From Planctomycetota bacterium (GTDB lineage: Bacteria; Planctomycetota; UBA1135; GCA-002686595), in assembly GCA_016795205.1 (NCBI GenBank), contig JAEUHZ010000021.1, forward strand, positions 62,001 to 126,000: a stretch of DNA of 64,000 nucleotides. The letters run 5' to 3'. Positions 31,913-41,438 of this stretch are shown piece after piece (positions within the stretch are counted from its first letter, which is position 1; every line of letters begins with the position of its first letter). Made by a program: the position numbers and the translations under genes. The notes beneath the pieces were generated by a model. The model was given only the letters and a program-made list of their open reading frames with translations. It was not told the DNA's origin and ran no database searches.

Positions 31913-32395
31913 TCAGCCGCCGGCGTAGCCCAGCGATTCGAGCCGCTTGAGCGCGTCCGGCGTCTTCTCGCGCCGGGCCGCGGCTTGCACGGCGGCCAGC
32001 GTGTCCGCCATCTTCTTCGATCCCTCGAAGCGGGTGTTGCCCGCGTGCATGACCTCGACGGCCTCCAGCGTGAAGCCGCCCTCCAGGAGGCGCGAGCACA
32101 CGAGGCTGTAGTCGTCCTCGCCGATCTTGGCCGGCATCGCGGCAGCCAGGTCCAGGAAGGCTCGTTGGGCCTGCGCGCCATTGGTCTTCGCCAGGGCCTC
32201 GCAGCGGCCGATCGCCGTGCGCAGGTAGTCGGGGCTCGACGGCGCGAGGCCCGACAACGCCGCGTCGAACTTGGCCAGGGCCCCCCGAGCGTCGCCCTTG
32301 CCGAGCAGCGCGTAGCCCTGGTTGGACAGGCTGCGCGGGTCGGATCCACCGCAGGCGGCGAGGAGCAGGAGTCCTGAGAGGAGGATCGGGCGCAT
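31913..32395 (-). CDS. Lipoprotein with helical repeats
   Basis: A 160-residue lipoprotein with lipobox LLLAACGGS (Cys at residue 15). The mature part is helical and TPR-like: SLSNQGYALLGKGDARGALA, then PDYLRTAIGRCEALAKTNGA and a long C-terminal helix. ATG 32395 is supported by the signal peptide and a TAGACT hexamer 35 nt upstream. Function unknown. Convergent with the giant cytochrome gene. Confidence 0.78.
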   Translation of the reverse strand: MRPILLSGLLLLAACGGSDPRSLSNQGYALLGKGDARGALAKFDAALSGLAPSSPDYLRTAIGRCEALAKTNGAQAQRAFLDLAAAMPAKIGEDDYSLVCSRLLEGGFTLEAVEVMHAGNTRFEGSKKMADTLAAVQAAARREKTPDALKRLESLGYAGG

Positions 32396-32430
32396 GGCAA
32401 AGCGGGGCGTGGCGGGGACCTCGGAACGCC

Positions 32431-32436
32431 AGTCTA
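32431..32436 (-). promoter_or_regulatory. -10-like hexamer TAGACT
   Basis: TAGACT on the minus strand ends 35 nt before ATG 32395. Confidence 0.3.
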
Positions 32437-32589
32437 CGGCCTCGATGCGTCCGGGGTTGGCGCGATCCCGGCCCGGACAGGCCCGCACGGGCGCGCTGGA
32501 TCCAGCGCGCGCCGCCAGGGGTACGATACCGGTTTGACGCCCGCCCGCGCGCGCCTCACCGACCAGGACCCAGGGAAGGAACTTCGACG

Positions 32590-33543
32590 TTGGGACTCTT
32601 CGACTTCCTGAAGCCCAAGCCGCCCGCGCAGGCGCCCGGGCGGCCGGTGCCTCGGCCGGGAGGGCCGTTTGCCGCGGCGCGCCCAGATCCCAAGGCCGAG
32701 AACCACTTCGTCGTCATCACGCTCGACTCGTGCCGCTACGACACGTTCATGGCGGCGGCGCCCAGGACGATCACGAAGCTCGGGCCGGTCGAGCGACGCT
32801 GGAGCTACGCGAGTTGGACGGGGCCGTCGCACTACAACCTGCTGACGGGGCTCTTGCCGCACACCAGCCCGCCGAACGTGTACGCCTCCGACTACTACAA
32901 GGAGGACTTCGTCAACTTCAACAAGCGGCTCGGCGCGAAGGGCATCGAGTTCGCGAAGATGGTGCCAGGGCTGTGGCTGCCGGGTTTCCTGAAGAACACG
33001 TTGGGCTACGAGACGCATGCGCGCGTGTCGTTGCCCGTGTTGAACCCCCGCACGGGCGTGAACCGTGACTTCGACTCGTTCCAGCTCATGGACAAGCACA
33101 ACGACATGCGTTCCATGCTGGCGACGATGAAGTTCCCGACGGATCGGCCGGGCTTCTTCCTGCTCAACGTCGGCGAGACGCACTACCCCTACGCCAAGCC
33201 GGACGAGGACAGCTCGATGTGGCCGCGCATCAGCGGGGTCAACGGCGTCTTCAAGCAGCTCGACAGCCAGATCGACGCCGCGGGCAACCTGATCCACCAG
33301 AGCCAGGTCGAGCCGTTCTTCGACCAGGACAAGCTCGACCAGCTCAAGGAGCGTCAGGTCGAGACTGTGCGCTACCTGGACCAGGTCTTCACCGAGCTGT
33401 GGGACCTCTGCCCCAGGAACACCTACGTCGTCGTGACAGCCGACCATGGCGAGCTGTTCGGGGAGGGCGGCTACTTCGGCCACGGGCCGATCATGCACGA
33501 GAAGTGCTTCGAGGTGCCCTACCTCGAGGGACGGATCCGTTGA
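32590..33543 (+). CDS. Sulfatase-like alkaline phosphatase-superfamily protein
   Basis: A 317-residue protein starting at TTG 32590 (GGAAGGAA upstream). The alkaline-phosphatase-superfamily metal motifs are present: [13 protein letters not shown] near the N-terminus and [15 protein letters not shown] near the C-terminus, then [18 protein letters not shown]. The catalytic loop reads [12 protein letters not shown], so the sulfatase C/S-x-P-S-R motif is changed to T-G-P-S-H: no Cys or Ser for formylglycine and no following Arg. It lacks a signal peptide. A phosphoesterase or transferase using Thr is possible. It precedes cysC, which hints at sulfate metabolism. Confidence 0.8.
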   Translation: MGLFDFLKPKPPAQAPGRPVPRPGGPFAAARPDPKAENHFVVITLDSCRYDTFMAAAPRTITKLGPVERRWSYASWTGPSHYNLLTGLLPHTSPPNVYASDYYKEDFVNFNKRLGAKGIEFAKMVPGLWLPGFLKNTLGYETHARVSLPVLNPRTGVNRDFDSFQLMDKHNDMRSMLATMKFPTDRPGFFLLNVGETHYPYAKPDEDSSMWPRISGVNGVFKQLDSQIDAAGNLIHQSQVEPFFDQDKLDQLKERQVETVRYLDQVFTELWDLCPRNTYVVVTADHGELFGEGGYFGHGPIMHEKCFEVPYLEGRIR

Positions 33544-33610
33544 GTCCGCTGTGCGTCGGCGATGTTGGCGCAGGCGTGCCTGCGACAGAGCCGCGACCGA
33601 GGGCGCGCTG

Positions 33611-34147
33611 ATGCGGGCGCGCGGCTTCGTCCTGTGGTTCACCGGGCTGTCGGGCGCGGGCAAGAGCACGCTCGCGAGCCGCGTCGCGCCGATCCTGCGT
33701 GAGCGCGGCCTGCAGGTCGAGATCCTCGACGGCGACGCGGTGCGCGAGAACCTGTCGAAGGGCCTCTCGTTCTCGAAGGCGGATCGCGACGTGAACGTGC
33801 GTCGGATCGCCTTCGTCGCGAACCTGCTGGCGCGCAACGGCGTGTGTGCCATCACGGCTGCGATCTCGCCCTACCGCGCGATCCGCGAGGAATGTCGCCG
33901 TCGGTCCGAGGCTCCCTTCGTCGAGGTGTTCGTCGACGCGCCGCTCTCAGTGACCGAGGCGCGCGACGTGAAGGGCCTCTACAAGCAGGCCCGCGCCGGA
34001 GAGATCCCGCACTTCACGGGCGTGACGGATCCCTACGAGCCGCCGCTCGACCCGGAGATCGTGGTGCGCACGGGGGAGGAGAGCCTGGAGGCGAGCGTGG
34101 CGCACATCATCGCCGCGCTCGAGGCGCGCGGGCTGGTCCCCGCCTGA
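33611..34147 (+). CDS. cysC: Adenylylsulfate kinase
   Basis: A 178-residue APS kinase forming PAPS from adenylylsulfate and ATP, for sulfate assimilation or sulfation. The P-loop GLSGAGKST is at residues 12-20; [20 protein letters not shown] and [14 protein letters not shown] with [20 protein letters not shown] are the family blocks. Length is normal for the stand-alone enzyme. No sulfate adenylyltransferase (cysD/N or sat) is nearby. It follows the sulfatase-like gene by 67 nt and is probably co-transcribed. Confidence 0.93.
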   Translation: MRARGFVLWFTGLSGAGKSTLASRVAPILRERGLQVEILDGDAVRENLSKGLSFSKADRDVNVRRIAFVANLLARNGVCAITAAISPYRAIREECRRRSEAPFVEVFVDAPLSVTEARDVKGLYKQARAGEIPHFTGVTDPYEPPLDPEIVVRTGEESLEASVAHIIAALEARGLVPA

Positions 34148-34152
34148 GCTGC

Positions 34153-34199
34153 CTCCGCGGCTCCGGCCGCGGAGCTGCCTCCGGCGCCGCGGGCGCCGG
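34153..34199. terminator. Twin hairpins between convergent genes
   Basis: CTCCGCGG (34153-34160) pairs with CCGCGGAG (34167-34174), and CCGGCGCC (34181-34188) pairs with GGCGCCGG (34192-34199). They fill the gap between cysC and the convergent M28 peptidase and can serve both strands. There is no T tract, so a Rho-assisted or pausing role is as likely as intrinsic termination. Confidence 0.45.
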
Positions 34200-34217
34200 C
34201 TGCGTCTCCGGGCGCGC

Positions 34218-36146
34218 TCAGGGGCCTGCGAGCGTCACCGAGAGCGTCGTGGCGGCCGGGCCCGCGCCGCGGCGCAGGTCGAGCTTGACGGGCCCCTTGG
34301 CCGCCGCGAAGGCCGCCGACAGCGCGGCCTTCGATTGCACCAGCCGGCCGTCGACCGCCGTGACGACGTCGCCGGTCTTGATGCCGGCCTGCTCGGCGAG
34401 CTCGTCGCGTGTCACCCGCTCGACCGCGAGGTCGTCGCCGACCCGCAGACCGAAGCGGCGCAGCGGGCCGTCGAGATCCGGCGGGAACTCGATCGGGAGC
34501 GCGAGGCGCTCGGCGCCGCGCCGCACGACGACCGTGGTCTGCGCCGGGGCCGCCTGCAACGCGGCCCGCAGCTCCTCGCGGTCGCCGACCAGCGCGTCGC
34601 CGATCGCCAGCACCTGATCGCCCACGAGCAACCCGACCTGCAGGGCCAGCCCCCCGTCGACCAGCTCCTCGATGCGCAGCTCCTCGTCGAGCTGCACGCC
34701 GAGCCGCCGACCGCCGGGTCCGCCGCTGGGGGGCGGACGCAGCCCCTCGCGCGGCAGCAGGTCGGGCAGGTTCGCGATGCCCAGCGCGCCCACGGCGATC
34801 ACGATCGCGGAGTTGCGCTGGTAGTGCGGGATGGCCTGCTCGAACGTGTCGAACTGCGTGTGGTGGACGTGGTTGTAGTTCGCGCGGCCGCGCTGGTCCC
34901 AGAAGAAGCCCGGCACGCCCGCGGCCAGGTAGGCGTCGCTGTCGCTACCGACCGAAGCGATGCCCTTCGTCTTGCGGATCTTGAAGGGTTGCTCGGGGTC
35001 GAGGTCGATGACCGGCGCGAACACAGTCTCGAACAGCGGGAGCATGGCTTCGGTCGCCGGGATTCCGGCGCAGTAGTTCGTGCCTCCGTCGTGGTTCAGC
35101 ACGGCGGAGATACGTGGCAGCTCGGCCTTGTTGGCCTCGATCCAGGCGCGGGCCCCCAAGAGGCCCTGCTCCTCCCCGCCCCACAGCATGAAGCGGATCG
35201 TGCGCTTCGGCCGCGCGCCAGCCGCGACGAGGAGTCTGGCAGCCTCCAGCGTCGTCGCGACGCCCGTGCCGTTGTCGCACGTGCCCGTCGCGCCATCCCA
35301 CGAGTCGAGGTGACCGCCGACGATCACGTACTCGTCGGGCTTCTCCGCTCCGACCAGCTCGGCGATCACGTTGTGGAGCTGGATCGGCCCGCGCTCGAAG
35401 TGATTGCGGATGTCGAACTCCAGCTCGACGCGCTCGCCGGCCTCGATCTGCTCGACGACGAACGCATGGTCGTCCGCGACCATCTGGATCGATGGACGCG
35501 TCGGCAGGGATTCCCACGTCACCCGCGGCGATCCGCTGGTGACGATGCGCTCGCCGCGCGCGGCGCGGATCGTTCCGGCGATCCCGGCCTCGCCGTAGGC
35601 CCGGTCGCGCAGCTCGCGGAACTCGCGTGGCTCGCTCGCCGGACGCTGCCCCGCGCCGCGCGGCGTCGGCCGGCTCACGACCCACGCTCCGGCCAGCTCC
35701 GCGCGCAGCGCCTCGAGCTCGGCCGCGTCGCGCGGCGCGAGGACCGCGCGTGCGCGCACGACCCCGCGCGTCCCGGCGGTCCAGGCGTTCGTGCCGAAGC
35801 GCAAGGGCCGCTCGACCGGAGCGACCATGCGGCCCGAGGCCGGTCCGCGGTTGAAGCCGACCGCGAACTCGCCCCAACGCTCGAGCCGCGCGTGCGCAAG
35901 GCCGAGCGCCTCGAACTCCCCGCGGGCCCAATGGCAGGCGTTCTCGAAGCCGTCCGAGCCGGTGAGGCGCGCGCCGATGCGGTTCACGAGGTGGTCGAGG
36001 TACTCCATGACCCGCGACTCGGCCCGCGCGTGCGCGATGATGCGCTGAGCGACCTCGGCCTCCGCCGGGGCCTGGCGGGCCGCGCTCGGAGGCGCGGCCA
36101 GGGCGAGCACGACGAGGAAGAAGGCGGTGCGCTGCGTGGCGTGCAT
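34218..36146 (-). CDS. Secreted M28 aminopeptidase with two PDZ domains
   Basis: A 642-residue exported zinc peptidase. The signal peptide ends near PPSAARQAPA. The M28 domain holds the two-zinc ligands: GGHLDSWDGATGTCDNGTG (His and Asp), GGEEQGLLGARAW (Glu pair), NHDGGTNY (Asp) and YNHVHHTQFDTF (His). After the peptidase come two PDZ-like domains, the second around AGIKTGDVVTAVDGRLV. These tether or select substrates. It is likely involved in breakdown of peptides in the periplasm. Its own TAGAGT hexamer lies 32 nt upstream, so it need not be part of the ABC operon. Confidence 0.9.
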   Translation of the reverse strand: MHATQRTAFFLVVLALAAPPSAARQAPAEAEVAQRIIAHARAESRVMEYLDHLVNRIGARLTGSDGFENACHWARGEFEALGLAHARLERWGEFAVGFNRGPASGRMVAPVERPLRFGTNAWTAGTRGVVRARAVLAPRDAAELEALRAELAGAWVVSRPTPRGAGQRPASEPREFRELRDRAYGEAGIAGTIRAARGERIVTSGSPRVTWESLPTRPSIQMVADDHAFVVEQIEAGERVELEFDIRNHFERGPIQLHNVIAELVGAEKPDEYVIVGGHLDSWDGATGTCDNGTGVATTLEAARLLVAAGARPKRTIRFMLWGGEEQGLLGARAWIEANKAELPRISAVLNHDGGTNYCAGIPATEAMLPLFETVFAPVIDLDPEQPFKIRKTKGIASVGSDSDAYLAAGVPGFFWDQRGRANYNHVHHTQFDTFEQAIPHYQRNSAIVIAVGALGIANLPDLLPREGLRPPPSGGPGGRRLGVQLDEELRIEELVDGGLALQVGLLVGDQVLAIGDALVGDREELRAALQAAPAQTTVVVRRGAERLALPIEFPPDLDGPLRRFGLRVGDDLAVERVTRDELAEQAGIKTGDVVTAVDGRLVQSKAALSAAFAAAKGPVKLDLRRGAGPAATTLSVTLAGP

Positions 36147-36178
36147 CGGCGGTGGCTCCAAGGGGGGGGCGGGACTGC

Positions 36179-36184
36179 ACTCTA
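36179..36184 (-). promoter_or_regulatory. -10-like hexamer TAGAGT
   Basis: TAGAGT on the minus strand ends 32 nt before ATG 36146 of the M28 peptidase. Confidence 0.3.
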
Positions 36185-36250
36185 GCCGAGCCCCGGGCTG
36201 CGGTGGCCGTGCCGACCCGGCGCCCAGGTCCCGGCGCGCGCTCGGCGAGG

Positions 36251-36997
36251 TCAGCTCGACCCGGCGAACAGGGCTTGCGTGAACTCGGTCGCCGGCCGGG
36301 CGCGCAGCGCGCCGACCGTCCCGAACTGGACCAGGTGCCCAGCCTCGAGGACCAGCACGCGGCTGGCGAGGCGCTCGGCGTCGGCCGGGTCGTGCGTGAC
36401 GTGCAGCACGGTTGCACCACGCTCGCGTGCGATCGCCGCCGACTCGCGACCGAGCGCGCGCCGCAGCGGGAGGTCGAGGGCCGTGAACGGCTCGTCGAGC
36501 AAGAGGAGCCGGGTCCCGCCCGCCATGGCACGCACCAGCGCCAGTCGCTGCGCCTCGCCACCCGAGAGCTGTGACGGCCGGGACTCGGCCAGGCCAGCCA
36601 ACCCGACCCAGGCCAGCAGCCGTTCGGCCTCCGCGGCGCGCTCGTCGAGCGCGAAGCCCCGCCAGCGCAGGGTCGTCAGCGCGTGCTCGCGCACCGTGAG
36701 GTGGGGCCACAGTGCCAGGTCCTGGGCGATCATCCCGATCCCGCGGCGCTCGGGTGGCACGCGCAGGTCGTGGCCGCTGGACCAGCTCGCGCCCTCCCAC
36801 TGGATCGAGCCGGCGACGGGCGCGATCAGCCCGGCGATGGCCCGCAGCAGCGTGGACTTGCCGGCGCCGGACGGGCCCATGATCACGACGTGCTCCCCGG
36901 GGTTGACGTCGAACGAGACTGCGCTCAGCACCTGGCGCGAGCCCAGGCGCACGCCGAGCTCGCGCACCGCCAGACCCGCGGGGCTCGGCGCGCTCAT
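36251..36997 (-). CDS. ABC transporter ATP-binding protein
   Basis: A 248-residue ABC ATPase. Walker A is [15 protein letters not shown], the signature is SQLSGGEAQRLALVRAMA, Walker B is TRLLLLDEPFTALD, and the switch His is in HVTHDPADAERLA. It resembles importers for iron(III), sulfate or spermidine in the FbpC/CysA/PotA group but lacks the C-terminal regulatory TOBE domain. ATG 36997 overlaps the permease stop by 4 nt. With the permease and binding protein it makes a complete importer. Confidence 0.92.
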   Translation of the reverse strand: MSAPSPAGLAVRELGVRLGSRQVLSAVSFDVNPGEHVVIMGPSGAGKSTLLRAIAGLIAPVAGSIQWEGASWSSGHDLRVPPERRGIGMIAQDLALWPHLTVREHALTTLRWRGFALDERAAEAERLLAWVGLAGLAESRPSQLSGGEAQRLALVRAMAGGTRLLLLDEPFTALDLPLRRALGRESAAIARERGATVLHVTHDPADAERLASRVLVLEAGHLVQFGTVGALRARPATEFTQALFAGSS

Positions 36998-38523
36998 GCG
37001 CGGGACCCTCGCAGACCGTGCGTCGCGCTCAGCACGAGGAGCGGCGTGGCGCAGACCAACGCGAACACCAGGGCCAGGGCCGCCAGCTCGTCCTCGCGTG
37101 CGAACACCACGTTGGCGTACAGCCGTGACGCGAGCGCGGACTGACCAGCCCGGAGCATGACGAAGGCGTCCGTCTCGCGCAGGGCGAAGGCGAACGCGAG
37201 ACACCAGCCGACGAGGATCGCAGGCCGCAGCAAGGGCTCTAGGATGCTCCCAAACGCCGCCAGGCGCGCAGCTCCCGCCAGGCGCGCGGCGTCGACGAGG
37301 CCAGCGTCGATCCGCGCCATCCCGTCCGCGACGGGCAGGGCGCCGATCAGCAGATAGCGCCCGGCCGTCGCGCAGATCACGACGGTCGCCCCGGTGTAGG
37401 CCCAAGCGAGCTCCGGCTGGTTCCAGACGCGGATCAGGCCGATGCCGCTCGTGAGCGGCGACGCCGCCAGGGGCACGCACGCCAGGACGAACAGCGCCGC
37501 ACGCGAGAGGCGCGGCGCGAGGGCCAGCAGGATCGTGGCCAGTGCCACCCCGAGCGTCGCCGACGCGGCGGCGGTCGCGAACGTGAACGTGATCGAGTCG
37601 AGGTTCTTCAGCGCCGCGCGCACGACGGCGGCTGGCGAGCCCGCGCTCAGAGCCAGGGACGCGAAGGGCGCAACGCTCGCAGCGCCAGCCAAGAGGGCCA
37701 GGCCCAGCAGGACGGGCATGCGGGCGCGGCCGAGCTCCAGGCGTGGGGCGGGCTCGAAGCGCGCGCGGATCGAGCTGCCGCGCCGCAGCAGGTCGCGCGC
37801 CGCCAGCGCCAGGCCGGCCAGCACGGCGAGCGCGGCCGGAAGGCCGGCCGCCGCAGCAGCACCGGAGCGCAGCCCCAGGTGATGGGCATAGATGCTGTCC
37901 GCGGCGACCGTGATTTTCGGGCCGACGCTCGTCAGGAAGTCCGCGGTCGTGAAGTCGGAGAGCACGAAGGCCGCCGCGAGCGCCGCCCCCGCGCTCGCGC
38001 CCGGCCAAGCGTGCCGCAGCTCACCGAGCAGCACGGCGCGCGTGCCCCCCAGGAGGCGCAGCGTGTCGTGTTGCGCACGCGAGACACTGGCCAAGGAGCG
38101 CATGGCGAGCAACGCCACGAACGGCGTCGCGACGACGCCGTGCACCAGCAGGATGGCGCCGAACCCCGAGAGCCTCCAGGCGGACACCCACGAGATGGCG
38201 TGGACCAGCGGCGGCAGGAACAGCGACAAGGCGAGGAGCGCGGTCCAGGCGCGCGGCCAGGGCACGTCGGTGCGCGCCAGGACCCAGGCCGCGAGCAGGC
38301 CGGCGGGCAGCGCGAGCGCCAACACCGCGGCGGTGATCGCCGCGCTCGAGAGCGTGCGTCGCCACAGCAGGGGATCCGCGAGCGCGTTCCAAGCCTCGCC
38401 CGGGGCGAGCAGGGCGTCGCCTGCGGCCACCAAGACGGGCAGCGGACCGATCAAGAAGGCGACGAGGGCCGCCGCCAACGTGAGGCCCTCGGCGGCCCCG
38501 TTCCCCGGCGCGCGGCGCGTCAC
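36994..38523 (-). CDS. ABC transporter permease (FbpB-type, duplicated)
   Basis: A 509-residue membrane protein with about 12 transmembrane helices, i.e. two fused permease halves as in iron(III) permease FbpB/SfuB. The two coupling-loop regions are VSRAQHDTLRLLGGTRAVLL and DAGLVDAARLAGAARLAAFG. The start is GTG 38523, overlapping the binding-protein stop (GTGA), and its own stop overlaps the ATPase start. Iron(III) is the likeliest substrate from the two-domain permease type, not proven. Confidence 0.88.
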   Translation of the reverse strand: MTRRAPGNGAAEGLTLAAALVAFLIGPLPVLVAAGDALLAPGEAWNALADPLLWRRTLSSAAITAAVLALALPAGLLAAWVLARTDVPWPRAWTALLALSLFLPPLVHAISWVSAWRLSGFGAILLVHGVVATPFVALLAMRSLASVSRAQHDTLRLLGGTRAVLLGELRHAWPGASAGAALAAAFVLSDFTTADFLTSVGPKITVAADSIYAHHLGLRSGAAAAAGLPAALAVLAGLALAARDLLRRGSSIRARFEPAPRLELGRARMPVLLGLALLAGAASVAPFASLALSAGSPAAVVRAALKNLDSITFTFATAAASATLGVALATILLALAPRLSRAALFVLACVPLAASPLTSGIGLIRVWNQPELAWAYTGATVVICATAGRYLLIGALPVADGMARIDAGLVDAARLAGAARLAAFGSILEPLLRPAILVGWCLAFAFALRETDAFVMLRAGQSALASRLYANVVFAREDELAALALVFALVCATPLLVLSATHGLRGSRA

Positions 38524-39530
38524 GGGAAGCGCGCGTCGAGCTCCCGCATGCGGGCCTCGACCTCGGCGCCGATGCGCAGGAAGTCGACCTTCATCGTCCT
38601 GAACTCGCCGGGCACGGCCACCTCGGGCGGGCGCTTCACGCCCGGCTTGAGCGGGATGTGGCCACGCTGGTGGAAGGCCAGGATCTCCTCCGCGCGCTCG
38701 GACAGGAGGAACTCGATCAGCTTGCGCGCGCCTTCGGGGTTCGGCCCGCCGCGGACGCGCGCGACCGTGTTGGGGATGACCAGCGTCCCCAGACCGTCCT
38801 GGTCGGGGTAGATCGCGTCGACGGGCAGACCCTCGGCCTTCACCAGCCGGTAGTCGCTGGAGTCCGTGAGGCCGAAGTGGATCTGGCCCTCCCCGACCAG
38901 CTTCGCCAAGCGCCCGTTCCCCGGCGGCAGATGGCATTCGTTGGCGCGGATGCCAGCCAGGAAGCGTTCGTACTCGGCCGGCGGGAGCGTCTCGTGCAGG
39001 GCCGTGAGGTGCGTCAGCGTCGTGCCCGTGACCGGCCGCACGATGCCGGCCTGGCCCTTCCAGCGCGGGTCGACGAGGTCCCAGATGCTGCGCGGCCGGT
39101 CGGACGCTGGCACGAGATCGGTGTTCACGATGAGCACGCGTGCCCGCGCCGCGAAGCCGAACCAGACCCCGTCGGGATCTCGGAACTGGGTGGGGATCGC
39201 CTCCCAACCGGCTGGCGGCGGATCGAGCTTCTCGAGGACGCCGGCGCGCTGGAGGCGCACCGTGTTCGCGGCCTCGCTGTTCCAGAACACGTCGGCGCGC
39301 GGGTGCGTCTGCTCCTCGAGCAGCGTGCGGACGAGGCCGACCGTCTTGTCCCGTTCCGTGTCAGCCGTCAGACGCACCCGCAGGCCCGACTCGCGCTCGA
39401 AGACGTCGAGGACGGCCCGCGCCGTGGGCTCGTTGAGGGACGTGTACAGGACGACCTCCCCCGAGCCGCCGGGCTTCGAGCACGACACGGCCAAGCACAG
39501 GGCCAACGTGATGAGGGCCAGCTTCTTCAT
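38520..39530 (-). CDS. Substrate-binding lipoprotein of the ABC importer
   Basis: A 336-residue extracellular solute-binding protein. Lipobox LAVSCSKPG (Cys near residue 17). The mature start EVVLYTSLNEPTARAVLDVF, the hinge FGFAARARVLIVNTDLV and the closing segment IHFGLTDSSDYRLVKAEGLP are typical of the iron(III)-binding FbpA/FutA group. The pair of adjacent tyrosines that coordinate iron in FutA is not evident, so the cargo could be another oxyanion or organophosphonate. First gene of the operon. Confidence 0.88.
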   Translation of the reverse strand: MKKLALITLALCLAVSCSKPGGSGEVVLYTSLNEPTARAVLDVFERESGLRVRLTADTERDKTVGLVRTLLEEQTHPRADVFWNSEAANTVRLQRAGVLEKLDPPPAGWEAIPTQFRDPDGVWFGFAARARVLIVNTDLVPASDRPRSIWDLVDPRWKGQAGIVRPVTGTTLTHLTALHETLPPAEYERFLAGIRANECHLPPGNGRLAKLVGEGQIHFGLTDSSDYRLVKAEGLPVDAIYPDQDGLGTLVIPNTVARVRGGPNPEGARKLIEFLLSERAEEILAFHQRGHIPLKPGVKRPPEVAVPGEFRTMKVDFLRIGAEVEARMRELDARFP

Positions 39531-39636
39531 GGGGGTACTCCGGCTGGGGTGAAAGGGCGGGCGCGCCCACGCTAACGGCTCGGGGCGGGCGGGTCACACC
39601 CCGTCCTCGGGCCTGCGCGCGGCGGCGATGCTCGCG

Positions 39637-39642
39637 TACCCT
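39637..39642 (+). promoter_or_regulatory. -10-like hexamer TACCCT
   Basis: TACCCT ends 6 nt before GTG 39649, supporting that start over the ATG at 39628. Confidence 0.35.
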
Positions 39643-39648
39643 GTCCGC

Positions 39649-40206
39649 GTGCTGACCCGCGACGCCGCTTGGGATCACCTGTGCTCCTGGACGAGGACGG
39701 AGGCGCTGCGCAAGCACGCGCGCGCCGTCGAGGTCGTGATGCGCGCCGCTGCGCTGCGCTACGGCGCTGGCGAGGGCGATGTCGAGCGCTTCGGCCTCGC
39801 CGGCCTGCTGCACGACGCCGACTACGAGGCTTGGCCCGAGGAGCACCCGCGCCGCATCGTCGCGTGGCTCGAGGAGCGTGGCGAGCGCGAGGTCGCGCAC
39901 GCGATCTCCGCGCACTACACGCAGTGGGGCGTGCCCTGCGAGAGCGCGCTCGACAGGACGCTCCTGGCCTGCGACGAGCTGACCGGGTTCGTGGGTGCCT
40001 GCGCCCTGGTGCGGCCTGAGGGCCTCGCGACGCTCGAGGCGCGCAGCGTCTTGAAGAAGCTCAAGGACAAGGGCTTCGCGGCCAAGGTCGAGCGCGCCGA
40101 GGTCCACGCCGGCGCCGCACTGCTGGGCGTCGAGCTGGCCGACCACGTGGCCTTCGTGATCGAGGCGCTGCAGGCGCACGCTGTCGAGCTCGGCCTCGCC
40201 CGCTGA
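39649..40206 (+). CDS. HD-domain phosphohydrolase
   Basis: A 185-residue cytoplasmic HD-domain protein. The metal motif is spread over LRKHARAVEVVM (His), GLLHDADYEAW (His-Asp) and the conserved HAISAHYTQWG (His) with ACDELTGFV (Asp). The family start is typically M-x-T-R followed by an acidic helix, which fits GTG 39649 (VLTRDAAWDHL) rather than ATG 39628; the TACCCT hexamer would then overlap the longer form. Members act on nucleotides or phosphorylated small molecules; the substrate is unknown. Convergent with the beta-helix gene, 8 nt apart. Confidence 0.87.
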   Translation: MLTRDAAWDHLCSWTRTEALRKHARAVEVVMRAAALRYGAGEGDVERFGLAGLLHDADYEAWPEEHPRRIVAWLEERGEREVAHAISAHYTQWGVPCESALDRTLLACDELTGFVGACALVRPEGLATLEARSVLKKLKDKGFAAKVERAEVHAGAALLGVELADHVAFVIEALQAHAVELGLAR

Positions 40207-40214
40207 CGCCGAGC

Positions 40215-41378
40215 TCAGCGGGGGCTGGCGCCGTAGCCCAGCGCGGGGCTGTCGGCGGCGAGGCGATAATCGCCTCGCGAGGCGTCGCGGAACCGCGGGT
40301 CGCGGCCGCCGACCGGCTCGACCTCGGCGACCGGGAGGACCGGGACGCTGCGCTCGGGCAGGTCCGCGCAGTACCAGTAGTTGTGCTCGAAGCGGAACGT
40401 CTGCGGCGCGGTGTGCGGGCCGACGTTGACGGGCGTGGCGATCTCGCGCGTGCTCCAGACGATCAGGTTGCGCTCGAAGACGCCACCGCGGCAGGGGACG
40501 AAGCCGGGCTCGCGCGTCTCCTGCAGGATGCGCAGGAACCACTTCTGCGGGTGCACGAAGGTGTTCGCGCGCACGCTGGCGCCGTCGCAACCGGTGAACG
40601 CGATCGGCGCCTCGGAGCCCACGAACGTGCAGTCCTCGACGACGATGCCCTGGGCCTCGAAGCCCTGCGGCTCCGGGCGGAAGTAGGCCAGCGCCGTGGA
40701 CCCTCCGATGTGGACCGCGCGGCGTCCAGCGTGCTCGAAGCGCGAGCTCCTGATCACGACGTCGCGCGTGCCACCCTTGGCCTGCACGCCGGTCGCGGCC
40801 GGATCGTCGTCGCGATCGCGGAACGAGCAGTCGACGATCAGGCCGCGCCGGCAGCCGACCATGTCGATCGCCGAGCCGCCGCGGCCCCAGCTCGTGACGC
40901 TGCAGCGCTCGATGCGGAAGTCCTCGAGCCCGGAGAGCTTGATGCCGTCCTGGTTGCCGCGCGCTCCCGTGTCGCGCACCAGGAGGTCGCGCAGCACGAC
41001 GTGGCGCGAGGGCGTCTCGAGCGTGCCGGCGTCGTCGACGTTCAGCCCGTTCGTCGGCGAGCCCGCGATCTCCAGGCGCTCGATGACGAGGTGCTCGACG
41101 TCCGAGAGCTGGATCCCGGCGCGGAACACGGGCCGCGGTCCCTCGGCGTCCGCGGTGATCACGATCGGCTGCTCCGACGTGCCGCGGACGCCGGTGGCGT
41201 GGACGCGCCCGTACTCGCCGGGCGCCACGACCAGGCGTGTGCCGGGCTGTGCGGCGGCCAACGCGAGCTGGAACTCGGCCGCGGAGCCCACGCGCCGCGT
41301 CGCGGGCGCGGCCTGGGAGCGCGGGGCCGGCGCGACGACCGTCTGAGTCGCCACGGACAGCACGACGGCGAGGATCAT
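40215..41378 (-). CDS. Secreted right-handed beta-helix protein
   Basis: A 387-residue exported protein with a parallel beta-helix. Signal peptide about 1-25. The front, GTRLVVAPGEYGRVHATGVR, matches chondroitinase-B/PL6-like and other pectate-lyase-fold proteins. The rungs HLVIERLEIAGSPTNGLNVD, VVIRSSRFEHAGRRAVHIGG and VVEDCTFVGSEAPIAFTG follow. The C-terminus, RFEHNYWYCADLPERS and DYRLAADSPALGYGA, is usual for secreted polysaccharide-active helices. It is divergent from the ChaN-like gene. Confidence 0.82.
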   Translation of the reverse strand: MILAVVLSVATQTVVAPAPRSQAAPATRRVGSAAEFQLALAAAQPGTRLVVAPGEYGRVHATGVRGTSEQPIVITADAEGPRPVFRAGIQLSDVEHLVIERLEIAGSPTNGLNVDDAGTLETPSRHVVLRDLLVRDTGARGNQDGIKLSGLEDFRIERCSVTSWGRGGSAIDMVGCRRGLIVDCSFRDRDDDPAATGVQAKGGTRDVVIRSSRFEHAGRRAVHIGGSTALAYFRPEPQGFEAQGIVVEDCTFVGSEAPIAFTGCDGASVRANTFVHPQKWFLRILQETREPGFVPCRGGVFERNLIVWSTREIATPVNVGPHTAPQTFRFEHNYWYCADLPERSVPVLPVAEVEPVGGRDPRFRDASRGDYRLAADSPALGYGASPR

Positions 41379-41438
41379 GTGCCGACGATAGCAGCGCGGG
41401 CTGTACCCTGCTCCCGCTCGCTCCCTCGAAGCTCTCCC

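Noticed and set aside
39628..39648. ATG 39628 as start of the HD-domain protein
   Set aside because: Adds seven residues outside the family start and would bury the TACCCT hexamer in coding sequence; GTG 39649 fits better.
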